The notes beneath the pieces are model-generated. The model was given only the letters and a program-made list of their open reading frames with translations, was not told where the DNA came from and searched no databases. Source: Natrinema thermotolerans DSM 11552 (GTDB lineage Archaea > Halobacteriota > Halobacteria > Halobacteriales > Natrialbaceae). Taken from it: DNA of 64,000 bases. The stretch's first letter is position 1. Each line of letters begins with the position of its first letter. Shown in pieces: positions 52,448 to 61,781 of this stretch. Position numbers and translations under genes: made by a program. The stretch is from positions 156,019 to 220,018 of the forward strand of contig AOIR01000048.1 of NCBI GenBank assembly GCA_000337115.1. Direction: 5' to 3'.

Positions 52448-53878
52448 GTGAACGAGCGCGCCGCGGACCCTCGAGCCGACGCCGATCACGACGGCGGGAC
52501 AGCCGCGGCTGCGCGCGTCACCAGACGGCAACTGCTCGGCACCGCCGGCACGGCCGGTCTCGTCGGACTGGCCGGTTGTGCCGACCGGCGGTACCGCTCG
52601 CGGACGGACTGTTCGGCGATCACTGCCGCCGCGAGCGACGCGGACGGCTACGTTCCGTTGCCGGCCGACGACGGCACCTCGATGTTCCGTCGGGGCCTGC
52701 GTCGGTACGGCTACTACCCCGAGGAGACCGTCCCGGACGCGGTGCGGGTCGACTGGTCGTTCTCGACCAACCGGATCGGCCACACCGCGGCCAAGTCGAC
52801 GCCGCGACCGACGCCGGACGGCGAGACGGTCCTCGTGGCCAGCGACACCGGCCGGATCGACGCCGTCGCGCCGACCGGCGAGAAGCGCTGGCACCTCGAG
52901 ACCGGCGCCGGCCGGAGCCTGGGCTTTCACGGGACGCCGGCGATCGTCGACGGGACGGCCTACATCGGCGGTTACGACGGCGCGCTCTACGCCGTCGATA
53001 TCGCATCCGGCGACCTGCAGTGGCGAACCACCGCCCGCGAGTTCGGCGGCGCGATCGCGATCGGCTCGAGTCCCGCGTACGTCGACGGGACGCTCTACCT
53101 GCTCGCCGAGTACAGCGAGCCGGCAAGCGGGACGCTCTGGGCGGTCGACGCCGCGACCGGCACCCCGGTCTGGAGCGACGACCGCCTCTGGGGAATGCCC
53201 CACCCCTCGCCCGCGATCGATTGCGAGGCCGGCCGGCTCGTCACGGGGTCGAACGACGGCGTCGTCTACTGCTGGGAGTTCCCCTCCCTCGAGTTCGCGT
53301 GGTCGTTTCAGGCGGGCGGCGAGGGCGGCCCCGACGGGAAGTCGATGGCAGGCGGGCGGTTCAACCTCGGCGCACAGATCAAGGGGACGATCCCGGTCTA
53401 CGACGGCGCGGCGTTCGTCGGCTCGTGGGACGGTCGGTTCTACCGGCTCGACCTCGCGGACGGCAGCGAGGAGTGGTCGTTCGACACCGGCGACGTCGTC
53501 ATGTCGAACCCGGCGATCGATCCCGAGGCAGGGATCGTCTACGTCGGGGGCGACGACCACCACGTCTACGCGCTCGAGACCGATACCGGCGAGGAGTTGT
53601 GGTCGGCCGACGTGGACGGGCACGTCATCGGCTCGATCACGGCCACCGCCGAGACGATTCTCGTCGGCTCCTACGATACGCATCTGTACGCGCTCGATCG
53701 CGAGACCGGCGACCAGCGCTGGCGAGTCGCGAACCGCGGGCACGTCACCAGCGGTGCGATCCCCCGCGACGGGCGGATCTACTACGCCGAGCGCGGCGTC
53801 TTCTCGAACTACTACGCCGACGAGGAGACGATCCTCGAGGAGCCCGGCCGCGCGTACTGTCTTGTCGCCGACGAGTGA
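52448..53878 (+). CDS. Tat-exported lipoprotein with PQQ-type beta-propeller
   Basis: 476 residues from a GTG at 52448. The N-terminus has a twin-Arg signal (RVTRRQLLGTAGTAGLVGLA) ending in a lipobox (LAGC), so the protein is a Tat-exported lipoprotein. The rest has repeated PQQ-like blades: DGTAYIGGYDGALYAVDIAS, VDGTLYLLAEYSEPAS, GIVYVGGDDHHVYALETDTG and ILVGSYDTHLYALDRETG. It resembles BamB-like/PQQ propeller proteins with binding or scaffold roles. No enzymatic dehydrogenase residues are recognisable. It starts 5 bp after maeB stops. Confidence 0.88.
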   Translation: MNERAADPRADADHDGGTAAAARVTRRQLLGTAGTAGLVGLAGCADRRYRSRTDCSAITAAASDADGYVPLPADDGTSMFRRGLRRYGYYPEETVPDAVRVDWSFSTNRIGHTAAKSTPRPTPDGETVLVASDTGRIDAVAPTGEKRWHLETGAGRSLGFHGTPAIVDGTAYIGGYDGALYAVDIASGDLQWRTTAREFGGAIAIGSSPAYVDGTLYLLAEYSEPASGTLWAVDAATGTPVWSDDRLWGMPHPSPAIDCEAGRLVTGSNDGVVYCWEFPSLEFAWSFQAGGEGGPDGKSMAGGRFNLGAQIKGTIPVYDGAAFVGSWDGRFYRLDLADGSEEWSFDTGDVVMSNPAIDPEAGIVYVGGDDHHVYALETDTGEELWSADVDGHVIGSITATAETILVGSYDTHLYALDRETGDQRWRVANRGHVTSGAIPRDGRIYYAERGVFSNYYADEETILEEPGRAYCLVADE

Positions 53879-53958
53879 CCGGCCGGCGACTGCGCCGGTG
53901 GCCTGCAGCCGGGGTGTATCTCGTTGCATATAAATACGCGCCGGGGCTGGGTACGTGT

Positions 53959-54330
53959 ATGCAGGATCAGGGACGCTCTACGCGCAAGCGAACCGGCGGT
54001 CGACTGAAGAACGTTCGAAAGCGCCGGAAGAACGAACTCGGTCGGCTGCCCACCGAGACGCAGGTCGGCGAACCGCGGTTCCGCACCGTCGACGCCCGCG
54101 GGAACGAGACGAAGACCCGTGCGCTGGCGACCAACGTCGCAAGCGTCAACAAGGGCGACGAGACGGTTTCGGCCGACATCGAGGACGTCGTCGAGAACGA
54201 CGCCAACCCGAACTACGTCCGCCGAAACATCATCACGAAGGGTGCCGTCATCGAGACGAGCGAAGGGCAGGCCCGCGTTACGTCCCGACCCGGACAGACC
54301 GGTCAGGTCAACGCCGTTCTCCTCGAGTAA
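53959..54330 (+). CDS. rps8e: 30S ribosomal protein S8e
   Basis: 123 residues. It starts MQDQGRSTRKRTGGRLKNVR and continues KRRKNELGRLPTETQVGEPR, then ALATNVASVNKGDETVSADI and RNIITKGAVIETSEGQARVT, the archaeal/eukaryal S8e pattern. A TATA-like CATATAAATAC lies at about 53927-53937, roughly 25-30 bp upstream. It is part of the small ribosomal subunit. Confidence 0.96.
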   Translation: MQDQGRSTRKRTGGRLKNVRKRRKNELGRLPTETQVGEPRFRTVDARGNETKTRALATNVASVNKGDETVSADIEDVVENDANPNYVRRNIITKGAVIETSEGQARVTSRPGQTGQVNAVLLE

Positions 54331-54428
54331 CGCCCGCTGATTCTTCCGTTGTGCCAGCGCGGTCAGCTGCGGCTCTGCCGTTTACACCACGAGCGTACCG
54401 TCCCCCGATAATCGATCGTCTGCGGTCG

Positions 54429-55424
54429 TCAGGGCCGTGGGGCGGCCTTCTGCAGCGCAGTTTCGGCAATGTTACCGCCGTAGTCGGCGCTCCGCGAGAG
54501 CGAGTCGACGATCAGCCCCAGCGATTGGGCCTGTGCGGGCTCGAGATCCCGTAGCATGTCGTCGATCTTGCGGGTGTGTTCGTCGATCTCGACGACGGCC
54601 TCGAGCGCCGCGTGGCCGAGGCGGGTGGCCTCGTCGGACTCCTCGGCGAACAGGGCGTCGGTCGACTGTTCGAGGACCGACGCGGCCTCGGCGTGGAGCC
54701 CGTGGACGGCATCGGCGACGTCGGCCGACAGGTCGTCGAGTTTGAGCGCGATGTCGCTGATCTTGACGGCGTGGTCGGCGATCCGCTCGAGTTGCCGGGC
54801 GGTCGAGTGAAAGTCGAAGCAGTCCTCCCGGGAGACGCCGAGTTCCTCGACGGCGCGTGGTGAGCGCAACGTCGCGCGGAAGATCCGCGAGACGACCAGC
54901 CAGAGCCGATCGACGTCGTCGTCGCGCTCGATCACGTCCTCGGCGATCGCGTCGTCGTTCTCGATCAGGGCCGTCACCGCGTCCTCGAGCATCGACTGAG
55001 CGATCAGGCGCATCCGGGTGACGGCGTTGACGATCGACAGCTCCGATGAGTCGAGCAAGTCCTGAATGACGACGCTATCGCTGGTTTCCTCCAAGACCTC
55101 GACGCCGACGAGTCGCTGGGTCGCACTCCTGATCGCGCTTCGTTGCTCGGTCGTGATCCGGCCGGCCTCGAGCGAAATCACGTCGAAGCCGCTGACGTAC
55201 ATCGTCATCACGGCCCGCGTGAGCTGTTCGCCCTCGAGGCCGGAGACGTCGAGGGTTCCCTCCTGCCGGCGCGTCTCGCGTTCCGGCGTGAGAAGCAGTT
55301 CGTCGTCTTCGGGATAGAATTCGACGGTCGTACCGCTGCTGACACCGTTGTCGGTCGCCCACGTCTTCGGCAGCGAAACGGTATACGTCGACCCACCGGT
55401 CACCTGGACCTTTCGCGTCTCCAT
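54429..55424 (-). CDS. PhoU-family phosphate regulator with N-terminal AbrB domain
   Basis: 331 residues. Residues 1-50 form an AbrB/SpoVT-type swapped-hairpin (METRKVQVTGGSTYTVSLPK, then TWATDNGVSSGTTVEFYPED). The rest is PhoU-like helical bundle (REDCFDFHSTARQLERIADH, and EEVDRNDD-type metal clusters such as ENDDAIAEDVIERDDDVDRL). Archaeal AbrB-PhoU fusions are thought to regulate phosphate uptake genes. A TATA box (TTTATAT, minus strand 55448-55455) 24-31 bp upstream supports a leaderless transcript. Strong palindromes lie beyond it. Confidence 0.9.
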   Translation of the reverse strand: METRKVQVTGGSTYTVSLPKTWATDNGVSSGTTVEFYPEDDELLLTPERETRRQEGTLDVSGLEGEQLTRAVMTMYVSGFDVISLEAGRITTEQRSAIRSATQRLVGVEVLEETSDSVVIQDLLDSSELSIVNAVTRMRLIAQSMLEDAVTALIENDDAIAEDVIERDDDVDRLWLVVSRIFRATLRSPRAVEELGVSREDCFDFHSTARQLERIADHAVKISDIALKLDDLSADVADAVHGLHAEAASVLEQSTDALFAEESDEATRLGHAALEAVVEIDEHTRKIDDMLRDLEPAQAQSLGLIVDSLSRSADYGGNIAETALQKAAPRP

Positions 55425-55673
55425 ACAGGCCGATTTTGATTACAACAATATAAATCCACTAGTCTATAGAGAGAATTAGCCAGGGAGATAGTGCCACTAT
55501 CGGACGTTTTAGGCCGTCTCAGATAACTATTCATCAGTACGAATCTATCGAAAATAGTTATCAAACATAGTGCTATATAGAAATTGTAGAGATACATATC
55601 GAGTGGGATCACTCCGACGAAGAGGGGGGTACAGTCGGCGCGAATCGTGATCGATTCGCCGGGCCGGTCGTCG
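55425..55673 (-). promoter_or_regulatory. A+T-rich regulatory region upstream of the PhoU-like gene
   Basis: It contains the PhoU TATA box at 55448-55455 and two strong palindromes. GATAGTG-C-CACTATC lies at 55487-55501. GATAACTATT (55522-55531) pairs with AATAGTTATC (55553-55562). It is far richer in A+T than surrounding DNA, with another TATA-like CTATATAG near 55573-55580. No gene is seen. It may bind a phosphate-responsive factor; that is inference. Confidence 0.6.
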
Positions 55674-55901
55674 TCAGCGAACGTCCTCGAGATCGACGAA
55701 CGCCTCGATATCGGCCGACAGCCACGTCGTCAGCTGATCGTCGGCCGGACACTCACGCGGCGTAATCGTACATCGGTCCGCCCGGTCCTCGTATCGGACG
55801 ACGATCGACTCGAGGGTGGCCGTCTCGGTCGCGTACTGCGTCGCCGTCGAGAGCCGTTGCCGCGTCGAACGATCGCCGTAGCCGCCGGTTGATCCGTTCA
55901 T
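55674..55901 (-). CDS. DUF7511-like small haloarchaeal protein
   Basis: 75 residues from ATG 55899-55901 (MNGSTGGYGDRSTRQRLS). The conserved part is SIVVRYEDRADRCTITPREC, then LTTWLSADIEAFVDLEDVR at the extreme C-terminus. This is a haloarchaea-restricted family (DUF7511-type) of unknown role, with one conserved Cys (RCTI). It is separated from the PhoU-like gene by the palindrome region. Longer in-frame extensions upstream are not conserved in appearance. Confidence 0.75.
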   Translation of the reverse strand: MNGSTGGYGDRSTRQRLSTATQYATETATLESIVVRYEDRADRCTITPRECPADDQLTTWLSADIEAFVDLEDVR

Positions 55902-56127
55902 GGTCGGGGGAGAGCGCGTATCGAAGTCGACCGACGGAACGTACAAAGCCGCTGCTAGTTGTGCTATTGAGGGATCCGTACGGCCTCGAACGACTCGGTA
56001 TCGGCAGGGACGGGCCGCGTCGCTGGTGGCACTCGTTTCGGAAATGGAAAAGGGAACCGTCGGTGATCGGTAGTCGGCGATTGGTAGTCTGAAACTGGCA
56101 ATCAGCAGTCGGCGATCGCCCCACCGT

Positions 56128-58608
56128 TCAGTCGCCGAGATCGATCCGCCCCCGACCCGCGGGGCGTAACGCCGACCGCATGAACGTCTCGTGAACGTCG
56201 GTCGACGAACCGTCCGTCGATCGGCAGCGATCGTAGCTCCCGTCCGACCGCATTATCCACCTATTCCGATCGTCCTCGAGCAGCGTCTCGAGGATCGTTT
56301 CGAGTCGCTCCCGGAGCCGCGGATCCTCGATCGGCGTCACCGCCTCGACCCGGTTGTCGAGATTACGGGTCATCCAGTCGGCCGACCCGATGTAGTACCG
56401 GTCCTCGCCGCCGGCCCGGAAGTAGAAGATCCGCGAGTGTTCGAGAAAGCGGCCGACGACGCTGTAGACGTCGATCGTCTCGCTGATGCCCTCGAGCCCG
56501 GGTCGAAGCCGACAGATATCGCGGACGATCAGATCGATGTCGACGCCGGCCATCGAAGCCTCGTAGAGTTCCCGGACGAGTTCGGGGTCTTCCAACCGGT
56601 TCATCTTGGCAACGATCCGGGCGTCCTCGCCGTTGCGGGCCCGCTCGGCCTCGGCCCGGATCAGTTCGACGAACCGATCGCGCATGTTCCCCGGCGCGAT
56701 CAACAGCTCCCGGTAGTCCCGATACATCGAGTGGCCGGTGAAGTAGTTGAACAGCCTGACGAGGTCCTGTCCGATGTCCCGATCGGCGGTCAGCAACCCC
56801 AGATCCTCGTAGCTTTTGGCCGTCTCGGAGTGGTAGTTGCCGGTCCCGACGTGGGAGTAGAGCCGGACCCCCTCTGCCTCCTCGCGGACGACCAGCGAGG
56901 TCTTGGTGTGGGTCTTGTAGCCGATCGTCCCGTAGGCGACGTGGATCCCCTCCTCCTCGAGTTTCTTCGCCCACTCGAGGTTGTTCTCCTCGTCGAAGCG
57001 GGCCTTCAACTCGACCATGACCGCGACCTGCTTGCCGTTGTGGGCGGCCTCGATCAGGCTCTCGATGACCCGTGAGTCGCTGGCGGTCCGGTAGATCGCC
57101 GCCTTGATCGCCAGTACGTCGGGGTCGTTGGCCGCGGCTTCGAGGAACCGCTGGACGGTCCCCTCGAAGGAGTGGTAGGGATGATGAACGAGGACGTCGC
57201 GGTCGCTGATGACGTCGAAGACGGTCGTGCCGTCGTCACACCGGCCCAGCCGCGGATGGGGCTGTGGTGACCACTCGGGAAGCTTCAGGTCGGGGCGGTC
57301 GAGTTCGGTCAGGTCGGCGAAGTCGCGGTAATCGAGCGGGCCGGCGAGTTCGAACACCTCCCGGTCGTCGAGTTCGAGTTCCCGCGTGAGGATCTCGCGC
57401 ACTTCCTGCGGGGCGTCGGGTTCGATCTCGAGGCGGACGGCGGCCGCGAACCGCCGCTCCTCGATGACCTCCTCGATGGTCTCGATCAGGTCCTCGGCGA
57501 CCTCCTCGTTGCGCCGGACCTCGGCGTTGCGGGTCACGCGGAACAGGGCAGTGTCGACCACCTCGACGTCCGGAAAGAGCAGATCGAGGTTCGCCCGGAC
57601 GACGTCCTCGAGGAGGACGTACCGCCGGTCGTCGCCGAGCTGGACGAACCGGAGCTGGTTGCGCGGGATCTTCACCCGCGAGAAGGTCAGTTCCGCGTCG
57701 GGTCGTTCCCGCGTCAGCACCGCCAGCGAGAGGCTCTGATTCGAGATGAACGGGAAGGGATGGGCCGGATCGAACGTCAGCGGGGTCAGCGTCGGCAACA
57801 CCGAACTCTCGAAGTACTCGCGAAGCGTCGTCCGCTCGGCCGCGCTCAGGTCGTCGTAATCGACGATGGCGATGCCTTCGTCGGCCAGCGCCGGACGGAT
57901 CTCCTCGCAGTAACACTCGGCCTGCCGCTCGAGCAGCGGCCGGGCCGCCTCGAGGACGGCGTCCCACTGCTCGCGGGGCGTGCGCCCGTCGGGCGTCTCC
58001 TCGGTGACGCCGGCCGCGATGCCCTGTTTCAGGCCGCCGACGCGCTTGCGGAAGAACTCGTCTAGGTTCCGCGTGACGATCGAGCAGAACTTCACGCGCT
58101 CCAACAGCGGGTTGTCCGAATCGAGGACCTCGTGGAGGACCCGCCGCTGGAAGGCCAGTTCGCTGAGTTCGCGATTCAGGTAGTACTCCGGGCTCGAGAG
58201 GTCGACGTCGGCGATGCCGGACGACGGGTCGTTCCCTTCGACTGGATCGGTCCCGTCGCTGTCGGCCGAAGTATCGCCGATCGGCTCGGGGAGAGGCAGC
58301 GTCTCGGCGTTGCCGTCGTCGGTCTCCGCGGCACCGTCGGGCCGCGAGCCGGGCGCGCCCGCTCCCGCGTCCGACTCGGCCTCGATCACGGTGTCCGCTG
58401 TGGACTCCTGGTCTCCGGCGCGATCAGTGGTCTCCGATTCGGCGCCGCCGTCGGTCCGCTCGGCCGGACTCGAGGCGGTCACACCTTCGTCGTCGAGCAG
58501 CGATCGGAACGCGAACTCGGTGCCGTCGGCGGTCGACTGGTCGTTTGCCTGTTCCTCCGGGGTCGTTCCACCCCGCTCGTCGTCGGCTGTCGCATCTCGT
58601 TCGTTCAT
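56128..58608 (-). CDS. ppk1: Polyphosphate kinase 1, with long acidic N-terminus
   Basis: 826 residues. About 140 N-terminal residues are acidic and low-complexity. The PPK1 core begins YYLNRELSELAFQRRVLHEV, RVKFCSIVTRNLDEFFRKRV and continues with the ATP-binding region (DVLVHHPYHSFEGTVQRFLE), the phosphohistidine neighbourhood (LYSHVGTGNYHSETAKSYED) and ELIRAEAERARNGEDARIV. It polymerises phosphate from ATP. The acidic extension exceeds that of most PPK1 proteins. It shares an operon with the ApaH-like phosphatase whose stop lies 10 bp upstream of its ATG, and follows the PhoU region. Confidence 0.94.
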   Translation of the reverse strand: MNERDATADDERGGTTPEEQANDQSTADGTEFAFRSLLDDEGVTASSPAERTDGGAESETTDRAGDQESTADTVIEAESDAGAGAPGSRPDGAAETDDGNAETLPLPEPIGDTSADSDGTDPVEGNDPSSGIADVDLSSPEYYLNRELSELAFQRRVLHEVLDSDNPLLERVKFCSIVTRNLDEFFRKRVGGLKQGIAAGVTEETPDGRTPREQWDAVLEAARPLLERQAECYCEEIRPALADEGIAIVDYDDLSAAERTTLREYFESSVLPTLTPLTFDPAHPFPFISNQSLSLAVLTRERPDAELTFSRVKIPRNQLRFVQLGDDRRYVLLEDVVRANLDLLFPDVEVVDTALFRVTRNAEVRRNEEVAEDLIETIEEVIEERRFAAAVRLEIEPDAPQEVREILTRELELDDREVFELAGPLDYRDFADLTELDRPDLKLPEWSPQPHPRLGRCDDGTTVFDVISDRDVLVHHPYHSFEGTVQRFLEAAANDPDVLAIKAAIYRTASDSRVIESLIEAAHNGKQVAVMVELKARFDEENNLEWAKKLEEEGIHVAYGTIGYKTHTKTSLVVREEAEGVRLYSHVGTGNYHSETAKSYEDLGLLTADRDIGQDLVRLFNYFTGHSMYRDYRELLIAPGNMRDRFVELIRAEAERARNGEDARIVAKMNRLEDPELVRELYEASMAGVDIDLIVRDICRLRPGLEGISETIDVYSVVGRFLEHSRIFYFRAGGEDRYYIGSADWMTRNLDNRVEAVTPIEDPRLRERLETILETLLEDDRNRWIMRSDGSYDRCRSTDGSSTDVHETFMRSALRPAGRGRIDLGD

Positions 58609-58617
58609 CCCGACCCC

Positions 58618-59313
58618 CTAGTAACTGCCGTCCGGCGTGACGATCTTCGACGACGATCGCTCGACGTGGTCGGGGCCGTCGACGCTGACGAACCGCTCGT
58701 TCCCGACGTCGTACGCCGTGAGGCTGCCGCCGTAGACACACCCCGTATCGAGCCCCACCGCCCACTCCCGTTCGATCGGCGTCTCGAGGACGGTGTGACC
58801 GAAGAAGACCCGCGGCGGCCCCTCGTAGGCGTCGAACCAGAAGGGGCCGTCGTAGCCGTCACCCTCGGGCGACCGCATCGTCAGTACGTCCTCACGGGAC
58901 TGCGCCGACAGCGAGCGGGCCGGGTCGACCCCGCCATGGACGACGAGGCCGCCGTCCCACGAGATCGCGGTCGGCAGCGACTCCACGTACTGGTAGTCGG
59001 CCGGCCCCAGCGCCGACAGCGAGGCCGCCCCCTCGATGAGCTTTCGCTCGTTGTTGCCCCGAACGGAGAGCAGTCGCGGCGACCGGCGCACCCGGTCGAG
59101 GACGGCCTTGCTGTCGGGTCCCTTTCGGACCAGGTCGCCGACGAACACGGCGAGGTCGTTGCCGCCGAGGTCCAGTCGCTCGAGCAGCGCATCGAGCGCG
59201 TCCGGACAGCCGTGAACGTCGCCGATGACGTAGACGTCGCCGTGGTTCTCGAGGGCGATGTGACGGTGGTCGAACGATACCGCGTCGTCTGCTGGGGTGG
59301 TGGCGGTCGTCAC
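58618..59313 (-). CDS. ApaH/PrpE-like metallophosphatase
   Basis: 231 residues from a GTG at 59311-59313. The five metallophosphoesterase motifs are present: [69 protein letters not shown] and [11 protein letters not shown], then [16 protein letters not shown]. This is the pattern of symmetrical Ap4A hydrolase/PrpE-like enzymes. The GTG start is supported by a TATA-like CTTATC about 31 bp upstream on the minus strand. It is followed closely by ppk1, suggesting a phosphate or nucleotide-signal role. Confidence 0.88.
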   Translation of the reverse strand: MTTATTPADDAVSFDHRHIALENHGDVYVIGDVHGCPDALDALLERLDLGGNDLAVFVGDLVRKGPDSKAVLDRVRRSPRLLSVRGNNERKLIEGAASLSALGPADYQYVESLPTAISWDGGLVVHGGVDPARSLSAQSREDVLTMRSPEGDGYDGPFWFDAYEGPPRVFFGHTVLETPIEREWAVGLDTGCVYGGSLTAYDVGNERFVSVDGPDHVERSSSKIVTPDGSY

Positions 59314-59492
59314 GCGTCGTGTCCGACCCGTCCAGCGAAACCGGATAAGTCGTTTATATGTTGGATACGCGATGATATATAGCGGCGTATAGCCGACACG
59401 AGAAACGGTCCGACCCCCGTCGGCGGACACCCGACGCGACGCCGGCGGCCCGCGAGCGGGGATTTCTTTAGCCGTCCCCCCGCAGCAGCGGT

Positions 59493-60158
59493 ATGCACGT
59501 CGTGGTCAACGCCGCAATGAGCGCGGACGGGAAACTCTCCTCGCGACGCCGGGAGCAACTCGCGATCAGCGGCGACGAGGACTTCGCCCGCGTCGATCGA
59601 GTCCGGGCCGAAAGCGACGCCGTCGTCGTCGGCGTCGGGACCGTCCTCGCGGACGATCCGCACCTGACGGTCAAGGACGAGCGACTGCGGGAACGACGGC
59701 GCGAGCGGGGCGAGCCCGAAACCCCCGCACGGGTCGTGGTCGACTCGAGCGGGCGGACCCCGACCGACGCCGCGGTCCTCGACGACGCGGCGACGACCTA
59801 CTGCTGTCTGAGCGAGGCCGCGTCCGTCGACCGGCGCGCGGCACTCGCCGACGCCGCCGAACTGATCACCGCGGGCGAGGAGCGGGTCGATCTCCTGCGG
59901 GCGTTCGCGGCCTTGCAGGAGGCGGGCCTCGAGCAGGTCATGGTCGAGGGCGGCGGCGAACTCATCTTCTCGCTGTTCGAGGCCGGGCTGGTCGACGAGC
60001 TACGGGTGTTCGTCGGCTCGACGATTATCGGTGGCCGGGACGCCCCGACGCTGGCCGACGGCGAGGGCTTTGTCGCCGACTTCCCCGAACTCGCGCTCGA
60101 GGCCGTCGACCGGCTCGACGAGGGCGTTCTGCTCACGTGGCGCGTCGAAGACCGCTGA
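59493..60158 (+). CDS. Riboflavin-pathway diaminopyrimidinone phosphate reductase (RibD C-domain type)
   Basis: 221 residues. The RibD_C motif is [20 protein letters not shown], with [38 protein letters not shown] and [20 protein letters not shown], then [20 protein letters not shown]. In archaea this reduces the ribosylamino pyrimidine intermediate of riboflavin biosynthesis before deamination. Length is normal for archaeal ArfC-like enzymes. It is convergent with the enoyl-CoA hydratase gene and abuts it without spacer. Confidence 0.92.
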   Translation: MHVVVNAAMSADGKLSSRRREQLAISGDEDFARVDRVRAESDAVVVGVGTVLADDPHLTVKDERLRERRRERGEPETPARVVVDSSGRTPTDAAVLDDAATTYCCLSEAASVDRRAALADAAELITAGEERVDLLRAFAALQEAGLEQVMVEGGGELIFSLFEAGLVDELRVFVGSTIIGGRDAPTLADGEGFVADFPELALEAVDRLDEGVLLTWRVEDR

Positions 60159-60929
60159 TCACTCGAAGTCCGGCTCGCGGTCCTCGACGAACGCGGCCAT
60201 CCCCTCGCGCTGATCCGGCGTCCCAAAGAGGCTCGCGAAGGCGCGTTGCTCGTACGCGAGGCCGCTCTCCTGTGAGCCTTCGTAGCCCTGATTAATCGCC
60301 GCTTTTGCAGTTCGCATCGCGAAGGCCGGTTTCGCGGCGAGCCGATCGGCCAGTTCCGCGGCGACCCCCTCGAGTTCGTCGTCCGCCACGACCTCGCCGA
60401 ACAGCCCCACCTCCGCGGCCGACGCGGCGTCGAGGCGCTCACCGAGGAAGATCATCCGGCGGGCGGTCTCGTCGCCGACCAGCCGCGGCAGCCGCTGGGT
60501 GGCCCCCCAGCCGGGGATGATTCCCAGATCGATCTCGGTGTTGCCGATCAGCGCCGACTCGCTCGCCACGCGGAGGTCACAGGCCAGCGCCATCTCACAG
60601 CCGCCGCCGAACGCGTAGCCGTTGACCGCGGCGATCGTCGGCGCGGGGAACGCCTCGAGCGCGTCGGCGACGTCGTGGCCGAGTTCGCCCCACTCCTGGG
60701 CGTTCTCGGGATCGAGATCCTGCATGTACTTGATGTCCGCGCCGGCGATGAACGCGTCGCCGGCCCCCGTCAGGACGAGCGCGCGTGCGCCCTCGTCGGC
60801 GGCCGTTTCGATCGCCTCCCCCATCGCCTCGAGCGTCTCGACGTTCAGGGCGTTCAGGGCGTCCGGTCGGTCGACGGTCAGCGTTGCGACATCGTCGTCG
60901 TACTCGAGGGAGACTGTGTCCCAAGACAT
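60159..60929 (-). CDS. Enoyl-CoA hydratase/isomerase
   Basis: 256 residues from ATG 60927-60929. Crotonase-fold motifs are DRPDALNALNVETLEAMGEA, VLTGAGDAFIAGADIKYMQD (oxyanion-hole loop), IAAVNGYAFGGGCEMALACD and GNTEIDLGIIPGWGATQRLP with catalytic Glu residues. It hydrates trans-2-enoyl-CoA in fatty acid degradation. Several in-frame residues upstream are without homology. It is convergent with the riboflavin reductase and divergent from msrA. It could feed the PHA pathway, but this is not shown. Confidence 0.92.
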   Translation of the reverse strand: MSWDTVSLEYDDDVATLTVDRPDALNALNVETLEAMGEAIETAADEGARALVLTGAGDAFIAGADIKYMQDLDPENAQEWGELGHDVADALEAFPAPTIAAVNGYAFGGGCEMALACDLRVASESALIGNTEIDLGIIPGWGATQRLPRLVGDETARRMIFLGERLDAASAAEVGLFGEVVADDELEGVAAELADRLAAKPAFAMRTAKAAINQGYEGSQESGLAYEQRAFASLFGTPDQREGMAAFVEDREPDFE

Positions 60930-61062
60930 ACCCCGGCGTTCGTCGGCCACCGGCAAATCCCTTGGCACGCGATTCGGATCGCGAGGTCAGCAGCGGTCGG
61001 GTCGCGGGGCCCGAACGAACCCACCCGTCACATCTTTCCTCGGTCGTGCCCTACTGTGGGGT

Positions 61063-61593
61063 ATGGAACGAGCCACGTTCGGCGGCGGCTGTTTCTGGTG
61101 TACCGAAGCGGCGATGAAGGAACTCGAAGGCGTCGACGCCGTCACCTCGGGCTACGCCGGCGGCCACGTCGAGGACCCGTCCTATCGGGAGGTCTGTTCC
61201 GGCAACACCGGCCACGCCGAAGTCGTCCAAGTCGAGTACGACCCCGACGCCATCGCGTACGACGAACTGCTCGAGGTCTTTTTCGCCACGCACGATCCGA
61301 CACAGCTCAACCGACAGGGCCCCGACGTGGGCACGCAGTACCGCTCGATCGTCCTCGCTCACGACGACGAGCAACACCGGCAGGCCGAGGCCTACATCGA
61401 GGCCCTCGATTCCGAGTACGACGACGACGTCGTGACCGAACTCGAGCCCCTCGAGACGTTCTACCGCGCCGAGGAGAAACACCAGGACTACTTCGAGAAG
61501 AACCCCACCGACGCCTACTGCCAGATGCACGCGGCCCCGAAAGTCGAGAAGGTCCGCGAGAAGTTCGAGGAGAACGTCGCGCCGAACCAATAG
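61063..61593 (+). CDS. msrA: Peptide-methionine (S)-S-oxide reductase MsrA
   Basis: 176 residues. The catalytic motif is ATFGGGCFWCTEAAMKEL near the N-terminus, with SGYAGGHVEDPSYREVCSGN, TGHAEVVQVEYDP and YHRSI-type region QYRSIVLAHDDEQHRQAEAY, and a C-terminal second Cys (TDAYCQMHAAPKVEKVREKF). MsrA repairs methionine S-sulfoxide in oxidised proteins. Start at ATG 61063, after which the protein goes directly into the catalytic strand. It is divergent from the enoyl-CoA hydratase. Confidence 0.95.
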   Translation: MERATFGGGCFWCTEAAMKELEGVDAVTSGYAGGHVEDPSYREVCSGNTGHAEVVQVEYDPDAIAYDELLEVFFATHDPTQLNRQGPDVGTQYRSIVLAHDDEQHRQAEAYIEALDSEYDDDVVTELEPLETFYRAEEKHQDYFEKNPTDAYCQMHAAPKVEKVREKFEENVAPNQ

Positions 61594-61649
61594 CGAGACC
61601 GCTCGGTCGCGGGGCGGTTCGGGGGACAATCGATCGTGAACGGGCGCGC

Positions 61650-61781
61650 TCAGTCCTCGCGCTCCTCGGCGAGGTGTTCCCAGATCTCGGTACACCCCGC
61701 ACCGACGTCGACGTCCTCGAGGTGGCCGTCGTCTCGATCGGACTCCTCGTCCGAACCGCCGGACTCTGCAGTGTCGCTCAT
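61650..61781 (-). CDS. 43-residue acidic microprotein
   Basis: ATG 61779-61781 to TGA 61650-61652. The sequence starts MSDTAESGGSDEESDRDDGH and ends with LEDVDVGAGCTEIWEHLAEE. The ending GAGCTEIWEHLxE recurs in short haloarchaeal proteins, with a single conserved Cys followed by an amphipathic helix. The front is disordered and acidic. It is convergent with msrA by 56 bp. Function unknown; it is too short for ordinary gene calling. Confidence 0.6.
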   Translation of the reverse strand: MSDTAESGGSDEESDRDDGHLEDVDVGAGCTEIWEHLAEERED

